From an uncultured Clostridia bacterium (GTDB taxonomy: Bacteria; Bacillota; Clostridia; TANB77; CAG-508): a stretch of 64,000 bases of DNA. The notes below the pieces were generated by a model, which saw only the letters and a list, made by a program, of their open reading frames with translations, searched no databases and had not been told where the DNA came from. The position numbers were made by a program, and so were the translations under genes. Below are positions 45,143 to 53,363 of this stretch, in pieces; within the stretch, counting starts at the first letter, position 1, and every line of letters starts with the position of its first letter. Location: NCBI GenBank assembly GCA_948678575.1, contig CAPPGO010000008.1:9681-73680 (forward strand), in the 5' to 3' direction.

Positions 45143-45844
45143 TTATTCTTGTATTTCTTCTATTTCAAACACTTTACTTACTGTATCTATTGAAAGCATA
45201 TCAGCCAATAATCTATTTTTATTTATTGGATCTCTGTGTTTTCCTGTAATTTCAACAGTTTTTATAGTATTTTCATCACCTTTATCAATGTTCATTTCTT
45301 GAACTTCAATTTTATTTCTATCTAATAATTCTTGAAGTTCTAGCATGATTTCTTTTGGATTAGTTGATTCAATATGCAAATTGATATCATGAAAATGTCC
45401 TATTTTTTCAGAAATTGAACTAGAATGTCTAAGAACTATATATACCACAGCTGTTGCAATTAATCCACTAAAATACATACCAGCACCTATACATAATCCT
45501 ATGCAAGTTATAACTAATAAACTAGCTGCTGTTGTAAGACCTTTTACATTGAACCCATCTCTTAAAATAGTTCCAGCTCCTAAGAAACCTATTCCAGATA
45601 ATAATTGTGCTGGTATTCTGCTAAAATCTGTTCCACCAGATAATTCTGATATTTTTTCCCCACATATAACAGTAAGTACAGCACTTATCCCAACTAATAC
45701 ATGAGTTCTAAAACCAGCTGGTTTACTTAAAGAAGCTCTTTCAAATCCTATAATTCCAGCTAAAATATATATTACAACAAGTTTAAGTATAACTTCAATT
45801 GGTTCTAACGATAAAAAACTCTCTAAGATATATAAATATTTCAA
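45143..45844 (-). CDS. MgtC/SapB-family membrane protein
   Basis: 233 residues, start TTG 45844 behind AGGAGG. Five membrane helices; MgtC motifs IIGFERASLSKPAGFRTHVLVG, GIGFLGAGTILRDG and VKGLTTAASL. A C-terminal ACT-like domain (about 150-230). Related to Mg2+-stress proteins; a direct transport role is disputed. No Mg2+ riboswitch is visible upstream. Confidence 0.9.
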   Translation of the reverse strand: MKYLYILESFLSLEPIEVILKLVVIYILAGIIGFERASLSKPAGFRTHVLVGISAVLTVICGEKISELSGGTDFSRIPAQLLSGIGFLGAGTILRDGFNVKGLTTAASLLVITCIGLCIGAGMYFSGLIATAVVYIVLRHSSSISEKIGHFHDINLHIESTNPKEIMLELQELLDRNKIEVQEMNIDKGDENTIKTVEITGKHRDPINKNRLLADMLSIDTVSKVFEIEEIQE

Positions 45845-45904
45845 TTTATTGCCTCCTTATCTTTTGTGCATTTATTATATATCTTATGAAAAAAATTTAC
45901 AATA

Positions 45905-46027
45905 TCATTTCTTTTGTTTCGTCATATTTTCCATTCTTTTTGCTTGCTCTTTTTGCTTATCTATTGGCAACCAAATATCATAAGAACAAATAAATTCACC
46001 ATATTTTGTTGTTTCATCTTCATCCAT
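45905..46027 (-). CDS. Small charged protein
   Basis: 40 codons, ATG 46027 behind AAGGAGAAT. MDEDETTKYGEFICSYDIWL..., then a basic end (KEQAKRMENMTKQKK). Lies between mgtC and the CDF gene. The good ribosome site supports it. I do not recognise it. Confidence 0.5.
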   Translation of the reverse strand: MDEDETTKYGEFICSYDIWLPIDKQKEQAKRMENMTKQKK

Positions 46028-46077
46028 AATATTATTCTCCTTTCAATAATATTATGAACAAAAAACTTTAAGCTATT

Positions 46078-46938
46078 CTAAATTGGATTTACATGAATTA
46101 CAGTTAAATAAACCTCTTCTATTTCTTTATCAATCTCTTTTTCTAATTTATCTGCAATATCATGACTTTCAAATGTTGATAAATTTCCATCAACAAATAT
46201 TGAAAATGAAATTTGATATTTATAGCCTACTGGTGTTGAATTAAAGTGAGTTATTTTTTGAATTTCTTTGTGTTTACTAATAATGTCTAACACTTCTTTT
46301 TTTGTATTATCATCAATACATTTATCCATTAAAACATCATAACTTTGGATAAAAATTTTAATGGCAGAAACTAAAATCCATATTGCAATTCCAATTCCCA
46401 CAATTCCATCAATCCAATAAATTCCCTTTAAAGATACCAAACACGAAATTAAATTACATAATGTTACTATGCAGTCATTTCTGTGGTCTTCTGAATTAGC
46501 TTTTATCAATAAATTATTCAATTTTTTTGCTATTTTATTTGTATATAAAAACAAAAACAATTTAATAACAATTGTTATAACACATACTATAACCAGCCAT
46601 ACTGAAAAATCATATTTATTATGGAAAAAAATGCTAGTAGCAGAATTCTTTATTATAATTAAAGACATCACAATCATAACAATGCTTATAAACATTGAAT
46701 ATATGTATTCTGCTTTTCCATGACCTAAATTATGATCTTCATCGTCTGGTTTACTTGCTATTTTATTTCCAATAAAAGTCATAACAGAAGAAAAAATATC
46801 TCCTGCACTATTAAAGCTATCTGCAATCATTGCTTGACTTCCAGTAAGCAAACCTACTGTTGCTTTTATTACAAGTAAAAATACATTTCCTGCTATTCCC
46901 AAAATACTTGCTAATCTTACACTCTTAAATCTATCCAT
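46078..46938 (-). CDS. Cation diffusion facilitator transporter
   Basis: 286 residues, CDF family metal/proton antiporter. Six membrane helices, motif IADSFNSAGDIFSS with metal Asp, DEDHNLGHGKAEY, NSEDHRNDCIVTL and DGIVGI. A C-terminal cytoplasmic domain (about 205-286) follows. Probably exports Zn, Fe or Mn. Confidence 0.93.
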   Translation of the reverse strand: MDRFKSVRLASILGIAGNVFLLVIKATVGLLTGSQAMIADSFNSAGDIFSSVMTFIGNKIASKPDDEDHNLGHGKAEYIYSMFISIVMIVMSLIIIKNSATSIFFHNKYDFSVWLVIVCVITIVIKLFLFLYTNKIAKKLNNLLIKANSEDHRNDCIVTLCNLISCLVSLKGIYWIDGIVGIGIAIWILVSAIKIFIQSYDVLMDKCIDDNTKKEVLDIISKHKEIQKITHFNSTPVGYKYQISFSIFVDGNLSTFESHDIADKLEKEIDKEIEEVYLTVIHVNPI

Positions 46939-46985
46939 ATCTTATTCAATTTCTCTTTCTTTTTATATTAAATCAGTTTATATTA

Positions 46986-47576
46986 TTATATTTGTTTTAT
47001 ACTTCTATATATGTCATACCAACTATAACATTTTGTTATTTTATCTTCTACACAGTTTTTATTATATTCTGTAACATAGCAAATTACAGGAACAATTTGT
47101 GATAATTCCTTTATATTATTTGGATTATCCTCAATCATTAAATCAATCTTGTTTTCAATAATTTCTTGTGATTTTCTTTCATTTTCTGCTTTTGAAAAAA
47201 TCAATTTATCATATACTATTCTGTTTTCTGATAACCATTTTTTTACTAATGCCCTCATGTTGTCACCTAGCTCATCACCTCTGTTAGTAAGCCATCTAGC
47301 AGTTATTATATATATTTCATTTCCATCATTTTTTAACTTTTCTATAACTTCTGATGCAAATGGTCTAGCCTTTTCATTTACAGCATAATATTCTAAATAT
47401 TCATTCCAAAAATTATCTTCAATTTCTTTACTAATATTAAATGTTTTACAATAATCATAATCTATATCACCAATAGTATATTCAATATTATTTTCAACAC
47501 AATATTTGCTTGTATAATCAATAACAAACTGACCTATGTTTGTTAAAACTCCATCAATATCTATTCCTATTCTCAT
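46986..47576 (-). CDS. 5'(3')-deoxyribonucleotidase-like HAD protein
   Basis: ATG 47576 behind GGAGG; 196 residues. Motif I IGIDIDGVLTN, then IYIITARWL (motif II) and DLMIEDNPNNIKEL (motif IV). Matches NT5C-type nucleotidases of the HAD superfamily. Substrate deoxynucleoside monophosphates by family, not proven here. Confidence 0.85.
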   Translation of the reverse strand: MRIGIDIDGVLTNIGQFVIDYTSKYCVENNIEYTIGDIDYDYCKTFNISKEIEDNFWNEYLEYYAVNEKARPFASEVIEKLKNDGNEIYIITARWLTNRGDELGDNMRALVKKWLSENRIVYDKLIFSKAENERKSQEIIENKIDLMIEDNPNNIKELSQIVPVICYVTEYNKNCVEDKITKCYSWYDIYRSIKQI

Positions 47577-47757
47577 AAATTCCTCCAAATTCTACATCAT
47601 TATACATAAAAAGCAAGTAAGTTTCAACTATTTTACTAATAATACAATCTATTAAATTTTTTACTTTTTTCATAATCACACAAATGCATAAAATTATCTA
47701 CTTCTAATTTTTCAACAAATATATTTTTATTTTTTCCCTATATAATTTCTTCAAATA

Positions 47758-48498
47758 TTATAAATTATTGCTATCTTTTAATTTTAATATGTAGTAAGTA
47801 AGATAAAATGGAATTGTCATTTGTCCTAATGACATAATTAAGCTAAACCAAAAACTTCCATTAGTAACTTTATATAAAAATTCAATTGGAGCAATACTAA
47901 AATTTTGTGATATAAACATTAAATTACTATCGAAAATATTATTTATAAAAAATGCCACACAACACATAACTCCAACTAAACTTGCAAAATATTTTATATC
48001 ATCTTTTTTTAACTCTATATATTTTGTTTTATTTACTAATATTCCTAAATATACCATTATGCCATGAAACAAAAAACTATGAATACTAAAAAAATGGAAA
48101 GCTGGATAATATACTAATGATGTTGATGGATATATTATAAAAATAGCTCCTCCAATTATAGAACCTGTAGCTAAAAAAACATCTCCTACTCTTTTTAGCT
48201 TGCCTTTTCCAAAAGAACTTAATAAGCCTGCATATAGTGATATACTACAATAATACAATGGTAAATATGTATTTACATTATATAATGAATTTTGAGATAT
48301 ACTATAAATTATTTTAATAGCTTCTAATATACACATGATTATTGTTAGTCTTGTTATTATTTTACAGACATCTTCTTTACTTTTCGACATTGTATGCTTT
48401 AATGTTAAAATAATACTACTTATTGTTATAGCAATTAGAACACAATGACCTTGCGAAAATATTCCACAAGCCTTATATTTCCCCATTTTTGAAAACAT
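47758..48498 (-). CDS. YwaF/TMEM164-family membrane protein
   Basis: 246 residues with about seven membrane helices. The family's LPLYYCSISLYAGLL and YPAFHFFSIHSFLFHGIMVYLG signatures are present; a conserved His-rich helix may form an active site. In animals TMEM164 is an acyltransferase, but the bacterial role is unknown. Confidence 0.75.
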   Translation of the reverse strand: MFSKMGKYKACGIFSQGHCVLIAITISSIILTLKHTMSKSKEDVCKIITRLTIIMCILEAIKIIYSISQNSLYNVNTYLPLYYCSISLYAGLLSSFGKGKLKRVGDVFLATGSIIGGAIFIIYPSTSLVYYPAFHFFSIHSFLFHGIMVYLGILVNKTKYIELKKDDIKYFASLVGVMCCVAFFINNIFDSNLMFISQNFSIAPIEFLYKVTNGSFWFSLIMSLGQMTIPFYLTYYILKLKDSNNL

Positions 48499-48683
48499 TT
48501 CTTATCCCCTCTATACTACTATTTTACTACGACTTTCCTTAATAATTAAATATTATCATATATTTAATTATCATTCTACATATTTCTAACATATTTGAAA
48601 ATTTTCCTCTGTATAATGAATTAATATTAACAATACTACTATTTTATTTCTCTTTTTCATAGGAATTAGTAATTTTCACAAAA

Positions 48684-48722
48684 AATAAATATCCACCAAT
48701 ACAACTGGTAGATATTTATTTT
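48684..48722. terminator. Bidirectional terminator
   Basis: ataaatat-c-cacca / tggt-a-gatatttat stem with A- and T-runs at the ends. The remaining 48499-48854 gap shows nothing else that I can support. Confidence 0.7.
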
Positions 48723-48854
48723 ATTTTTCTCAAAGTATAAATTATTCATTTACTTAATGATTAAATAAAGCAATTCGACTATAATTAAGGCAAATACTAT
48801 AATAGTTTCAACAACTAAGCCAAAGAGTTGTATGACTATTTATTTGATATATTA

Positions 48855-49343
48855 TTATTCAATATTATAGTTTTTTTCTAACTCATTAACTTTTTCTTCT
48901 AATTCATTAATTCTAACATTTATTTCATAAATACTTTGTGCATCTGTTAATGTACTATCAAGATTTGATTTAGAAATTTGTATTGCAAATTTATATAATC
49001 CTATAACTATAATTATTAAAACTAATAATAGTATCACAATTCCAGATTGTAACAACATTTTACTCTTATGCTCATTACTTTTGTTTAAATTCAAAAGATT
49101 TTCTTCTGCTCTTTTATCATAATTATTCATTTCAATCATCTCCCCACTTAATAATTCATTTACACTAATATCAAGTTCATTACATAGTTCAAGCATTATT
49201 GATGAATCTGGCATACCTTTTCCAGTTTCCCATTTTGATATTGCTCTATCTGTAATGTTTAGTTTTTCTGCAAGCTCTGCTTGTGTCATATTTTTATTTT
49301 TTCTACATTCAGCAATGAACTTTCCTACCTTTGCTTGCTCCAT
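48855..49343 (-). CDS. XRE-family regulator with membrane helix
   Basis: 162 residues. N-terminal HTH (about 5-60: IAECRKNKNMTQAELAEKLNITDRAISKWETGKGMPDSS), a linker, one membrane helix (about 98-120) and a C-terminal coiled coil (INELEEKVNELEKNY). Looks like a membrane-tethered repressor or sensor. It is the last gene before the mobilizable element. Confidence 0.88.
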   Translation of the reverse strand: MEQAKVGKFIAECRKNKNMTQAELAEKLNITDRAISKWETGKGMPDSSIMLELCNELDISVNELLSGEMIEMNNYDKRAEENLLNLNKSNEHKSKMLLQSGIVILLLVLIIIVIGLYKFAIQISKSNLDSTLTDAQSIYEINVRINELEEKVNELEKNYNIE

Positions 49344-49489
49344 ATTTTACCCTCCTTTAATATTATTGTAAAGTCTTTATCTATAAAAGTAAACATACTA
49401 ATCGTTGAGTGAGGAAAACAACAATTAGTAGAGTTCTAAAAATTACTCATATAATTTTATGTAGACTGATTTTACTAACCTTACATGCA

Positions 49490-49518
49490 AAAAAAGCAGA
49501 TTTTTAAATCTGCTTTTA
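49490..49518. terminator. Terminator near the element's left side
   Basis: aaaagcagattt / aaatctgctttt stem, T-rich end. Confidence 0.75.
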
Positions 49519-49859
49519 ATGGTGCCCTAACTAGACACGTTTGCGAAATCGTTAGGACAAAAAATATCTATTTTCAACTCTTAATTATAGTTATATCAAT
49601 AGTTTGCAAGAATTATATTTGCAAACTTGTTTTTTGACTATATTTAATGTAACATAAAATAGTAGAAATTACAAGAGCTAAAACAAAAATAATATTTCCA
49701 AAATTTTGTTTTGTTCGCTTGTATTTTATCTAATAATGTTGTATAGTTGTAGATATAGAAAATGAGAATAAGCGGAGTGTGTTGCCACCTTTGACAACTT
49801 AGTGTTTACAAAAACCTCCACAACTTAGTTTGTGAGATTGAATATAGGAGGTGGTTAAT

Positions 49860-49976
49860 ATGGTAGAATCAGCATTAATAATTATTACATATCTACTTTT
49901 CTACGGATTAGTAGCAATGACTATCATAAATGTTGCCTTGTTAATCATCATCTGTTGGTTACTTCATAGGCAATAA
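49860..49976 (+). CDS. Small hydrophobic peptide, toxin-like
   Basis: 38 codons behind AGGAGG. MVESALIIITYLLFYGLVAM is almost all hydrophobic and ends in a short basic tail (WLLHRQ). The size, the single helix and its place on a mobile element fit type I toxin / holin-like peptides. Direct caacttagt repeats lie upstream and an aaaccatt/aatggttt hairpin follows. One of only two clear plus-strand genes in the window. An antisense RNA would be expected; I cannot prove one. Confidence 0.55.
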   Translation: MVESALIIITYLLFYGLVAMTIINVALLIIICWLLHRQ

Positions 49977-49982
49977 AAAATA

Positions 49983-50016
49983 AACCATTCTGCTTTGGCG
50001 AGTGAAATGGTTTATT
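49983..50016 (+). terminator. Hairpin after the small peptide
   Basis: aaaccatt and aatggttt arms, then tattaaac; likely the end of the plus-strand transcript. Confidence 0.55.
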
Positions 50017-50161
50017 AAACATATTCTCGGCAACACACTTTGTGTTACTCATTTTCTATCTTTATTATACATTCATTTTTTTATTTTGTCAAATATAATT
50101 TTTTCACAATTTTTTACTGTTAAAACTATTTAATCTAACTTACAACTTGTAATTTATCTCG

Positions 50162-50518
50162 TTAAACTATATTCTCACCTAATATAATTTTAGGCATTGT
50201 AATTAAACATCTATTCCATCTTTTATAAAATTTTTCTATACCTAACTTTGATACCTCTGCATGAATTTCTTTACTTTCTAAAGTCCAGTGTAGAATATAG
50301 GTAACTTTATCAACATATCTAGTTAGTTTAACTGGTGGGATTCCTTCCTTAACTGCATTAAAGGCTTTTTGTCTATGAGTCCTTTTTATATATTTAACAT
50401 CAATAACACCTTTTTGAGATTTATAAAACTCTGCTACTTCCTTCATTAGTGCTTCTACTTCATCTTGTTTATTTATTTTTACTTCATAAATACATATTTC
50501 ATTAAACATATTTTTCAC
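50162..50518 (-). CDS. Uncharacterised protein, possible dimeric alpha/beta barrel
   Basis: 118 residues, MKNMFNEICIYEVKINKQDEVEALMKEV... The opening (strand, then EALMKEVAEFYKSQKGVIDVKYIKR) recalls antibiotic-biosynthesis-monooxygenase-like folds, but no catalytic residues can be named. Cargo of the mobilizable element, next to another unknown gene. Confidence 0.5.
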   Translation of the reverse strand: MKNMFNEICIYEVKINKQDEVEALMKEVAEFYKSQKGVIDVKYIKRTHRQKAFNAVKEGIPPVKLTRYVDKVTYILHWTLESKEIHAEVSKLGIEKFYKRWNRCLITMPKIILGENIV

Positions 50519-50546
50519 CTCTACAAATTACTATTTGTCTTCATCA

Positions 50547-51023
50547 TTATAACATATTTTTTATATTTATGTTATTTACTAAATTGTTATAAATCGTTTT
50601 ATCTAAATACATATTTTTCTTTATAAAATCTTTTTCAATTATTTTCAAAAATCTTTCAATCTCAATTTTTATCTCTCTATCTGTCATAGTATTAGTAAAA
50701 AAATGCAGTCCATTTGCAGGCATAGGTTCAATGAAATGCTTTTTAGTTGTATTATAAAAGTATCTTTTATCTTTGCATAGCCATAAGTCAAAAATTATAT
50801 CTTTTCCTTTTATAATAATTTGTATATAGCCTACAATTTGATTGTACTTCCAAATAGATTGTGGCAAATTAAATCTTTTTAACCATCTTTCATAATCTCC
50901 TATTTCATCATTAAGTTCTAAAAAGTGTTTTATACTAGATTCATTGGAAGTTTCCCATTTTTTATAAAATTTTTCTTCACTCATAGAATAAACAGGAATT
51001 TCAAATATCACTTTTGGCTCCAT
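50547..51023 (-). CDS. Uncharacterised element-borne protein
   Basis: About 158 residues from ATG 51023 (MEPKVIFEIPVYSMSE), with AGGAG upstream; an ATG at 51041 is in frame but covers this site. Rich in Lys, Trp and Tyr, mixed alpha/beta, no membrane segment. I do not recognise it. Likely co-transcribed with 50162..50518. Confidence 0.55.
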   Translation of the reverse strand: MEPKVIFEIPVYSMSEEKFYKKWETSNESSIKHFLELNDEIGDYERWLKRFNLPQSIWKYNQIVGYIQIIIKGKDIIFDLWLCKDKRYFYNTTKKHFIEPMPANGLHFFTNTMTDREIKIEIERFLKIIEKDFIKKNMYLDKTIYNNLVNNINIKNML

Positions 51024-51131
51024 TATCATTTCTCCTAACATGAAAATTCAATTCAATTATAATATAAAGCATTGCTTTTTACAATAGCTAGGTAGTCAAA
51101 TAGTTTATATAACAAAACAAGATAGAATAAT

Positions 51132-52422
51132 CTACCTTGTTTTATTTCTGTCTTTTTTATTCTTTTCCTGTTCTTTCTCAAATTGTGCTTTTTCATGTTC
51201 AATTTGCTCATGTAATTGATGTTTCTTAATTCTTTCCATCCTTTGCTTTATATTATTGCAATGATTTATTTCTTCTGTAATTGGAGTAATCTGTTTTGAA
51301 AGCTCTACAATTTCATTTTCTATTGTTTGTTTTTCTTCATCTGTTTTTGCTCTTTTATGTTTTTTCCAAAGATTTTCTCTTTTACTTTTCAATGGGTTAA
51401 CTCTTTCATAAGCAGATTTTTCAAAATCTAGTAATTCTTGCTCCGTCTTTATATTATATTTTGCTAAAAATCTTGCTTGATTAGAATACTCATCCATTTT
51501 CTTAATCTCTGCTATTAGTTCTGGTGTCATTTTTGTTATATTCGATTTTAAAGCTCTTTCTGTACTGATACCGAATAATTTCTCATATTGATATATAAGA
51601 TAGGCAATACAACCTTTATTTTGATAATGTTTTTCTTTTTGTTTATTATAATTCTCACAAGTTCTAGTAATCAGTATCATGGGATTAGAAGAATATGGGT
51701 ATAGTGGCTGTGTTTCTAATATTCTCTTGTATATATTTTCTTTTGAGTATTTATTACCAAATTGCCTTTCAATTCTTGTGTTTCTTTTGTATGGATCACA
51801 CCTTATAGATAGAGTATTATTTTTGTCTGTAACTATATAGTCTAAATCTTGTAGTATCTTTATAAATTCATTGTAATCTTTTGCATTTGCTATTGCATAA
51901 TCAATAGAATCTTTCATCAGTTCCTTGTATAAACTGCTTGTAGCATATTTATTATATTTTTCTTCTTGCGATAATACATTTAATCCATATTCTTCACAAA
52001 GTCTATCTGATGTTTTTCTCATAATAGCATAATCTTTTTTAGTGTTACAAAATTTCTTGCCATCTGAAAAAGAAACAGAGTTTAGTATGAAGTGATTATG
52101 CAAATTATCTGTGTTCAAATGTGTTGTAACTACTACTTGAAATTTATCTCCCCATAATTCTTCAGCAAGTTTAATACCAATTTCGTGTGCTTGTTCTGGT
52201 GTTATTTCTCCTTTTACAAAAGATTGTACTGCGTGAAAGCATTGTATTCCATCTGTTTTAAAATATTGCTTTTTTACATTTATCATTTCTTGGTATGATG
52301 TATCAGGCATACAGTTTATACCTGATACATATAATCTTTCTTCCGTCTTTTCTCCGATTTACTGCATAGTTTATTGTTATGTCTAATCTATCTTTTACTT
52401 TCCATATTTTTGTTACTGCCAT
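51132..52422 (-). CDS. MobA-type relaxase, +1 shift at CGG
   Basis: Nicks the transfer origin and leads the strand into the recipient. ATG 52422 gives AVTKIWKVKDRLDITINYAVN and meets an in-frame CGG at 52354-52356; the straight frame stops 14 codons later. Skipping its C continues GEKTEERLYVSGINCMPDTSYQEM, the expected relaxase N-terminus, without a break to the end (429 residues; 1291 nt, one extra base). The HxDxxHxH-type centre is TTHLNTDNLHNHFILNSV. The last 100 residues are a charged coiled coil. The ORF starting at 52310 lacks the first 37 residues and would be inactive if made alone. Confidence 0.88.
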
Positions 52423-52429
52423 AATTTAA

Positions 52430-52744
52430 TTACCACCCACTAACATTTTTATTTCTTGTTGGTATAAGATAACCTTCTTCTAATGCTAGTATAAAATTTT
52501 GTATTTGATTATATAAAGTTGCATACTTATTTTCATTTACATAGCCTTTATACTGATTATAAACTCTTGACATCTGATTTAAGTTTGTTGCCATACCACG
52601 AAGTTGTGATAATATCTCATAAAATTTTTCATCTGGTTTTTCTTTTAGCTGATAATCTAAAATTATTTTCCTAAAAAATTCTGATTTATTTAATCCAGAC
52701 TTTCTTACTTTCTCATTTAATATTCTATTTTCTTCTTCATTCAA
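52430..52744 (-). CDS. MobC-like mobilization protein
   Basis: 104 residues. LNEEENRILNEKVRKSGLNKSEFFRKIIL is the ribbon-helix-helix-like start of MobC, and LRGMATNLNQMSRVYNQ is its second signature. It helps open oriT for the relaxase, which begins 8 nt later. The family-like frame extends upstream (RNRNIKINIF) without ATG/GTG/TTG start, so an ATT/ATA start or a lost base upstream is possible. Confidence 0.85.
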   Translation of the reverse strand: MNEEENRILNEKVRKSGLNKSEFFRKIILDYQLKEKPDEKFYEILSQLRGMATNLNQMSRVYNQYKGYVNENKYATLYNQIQNFILALEEGYLIPTRNKNVSGW

Positions 52745-52961
52745 AAAGATATTTATTTTTATATTTCTATTTCTTATAATTTCTCATCTCGCTTTCTATT
52801 TTTATATTAGGGTTTGGGACTTGTCCCATTCAATATTGGTATTTGTGGCGTGAGTACAAATACGTTGCTTGCTAAATCAATATTTTTAGGTTGTACTCAC
52901 ACTTCATATTTGGTGATTATTCTTAATTTACTGCAAATTAGTTATAAATTAGAATAAATTT

Positions 52962-53353
52962 TTACACATAAATCAACTCATTATATATAATTTCTTCTGC
53001 TTGTGCTTTAATAGAGTTCATTGCTGCTACCCAAGCTAATTGGTCTTTTGCTTTTAATTCTTCTGTAATATTTTCTTTTTTTACTAATTCATTTATCATA
53101 AAATCTAATCTATTTTGAGCTGTTTCTTGAATTTCTTTTAGATGATTATTAAGTGTTCCTTTGTAAACATTATCATATATTCTGCTTTTTTATTTGTTTT
53201 TAGATAGTTTAATCTTGCTCTACCATATTTGTTTAATGCTATTTTTTCTTTTTCTAATACTAAATTTGGCATATAATAATCGCCTTGTTTTGTGTACTCA
53301 ATTCCATATTTATTTTCTTTTATTTCTTTATTTTCCATTTGTTTTACCTCCAT
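52962..53353 (-). pseudogene. TnpV-like gene broken by one -1 shift
   Basis: The first 71 codons are those of TnpV (KYGIEYTKQGDYYMPNL, YGRARLNYLKTNKKAEY). At ACA AAG GAA one base seems to be missing; the next frame gives GTLNNHLKEIQETAQNRLDFMINELV and QLAWVAAMNSIKAQAEEII to the end. 392 nt equals 131 codons minus one. TnpV is a small Tn4451-family protein of unknown role. No CGG is involved. Confidence 0.75.
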
Positions 53354-53363
53354 AATTTTATTT

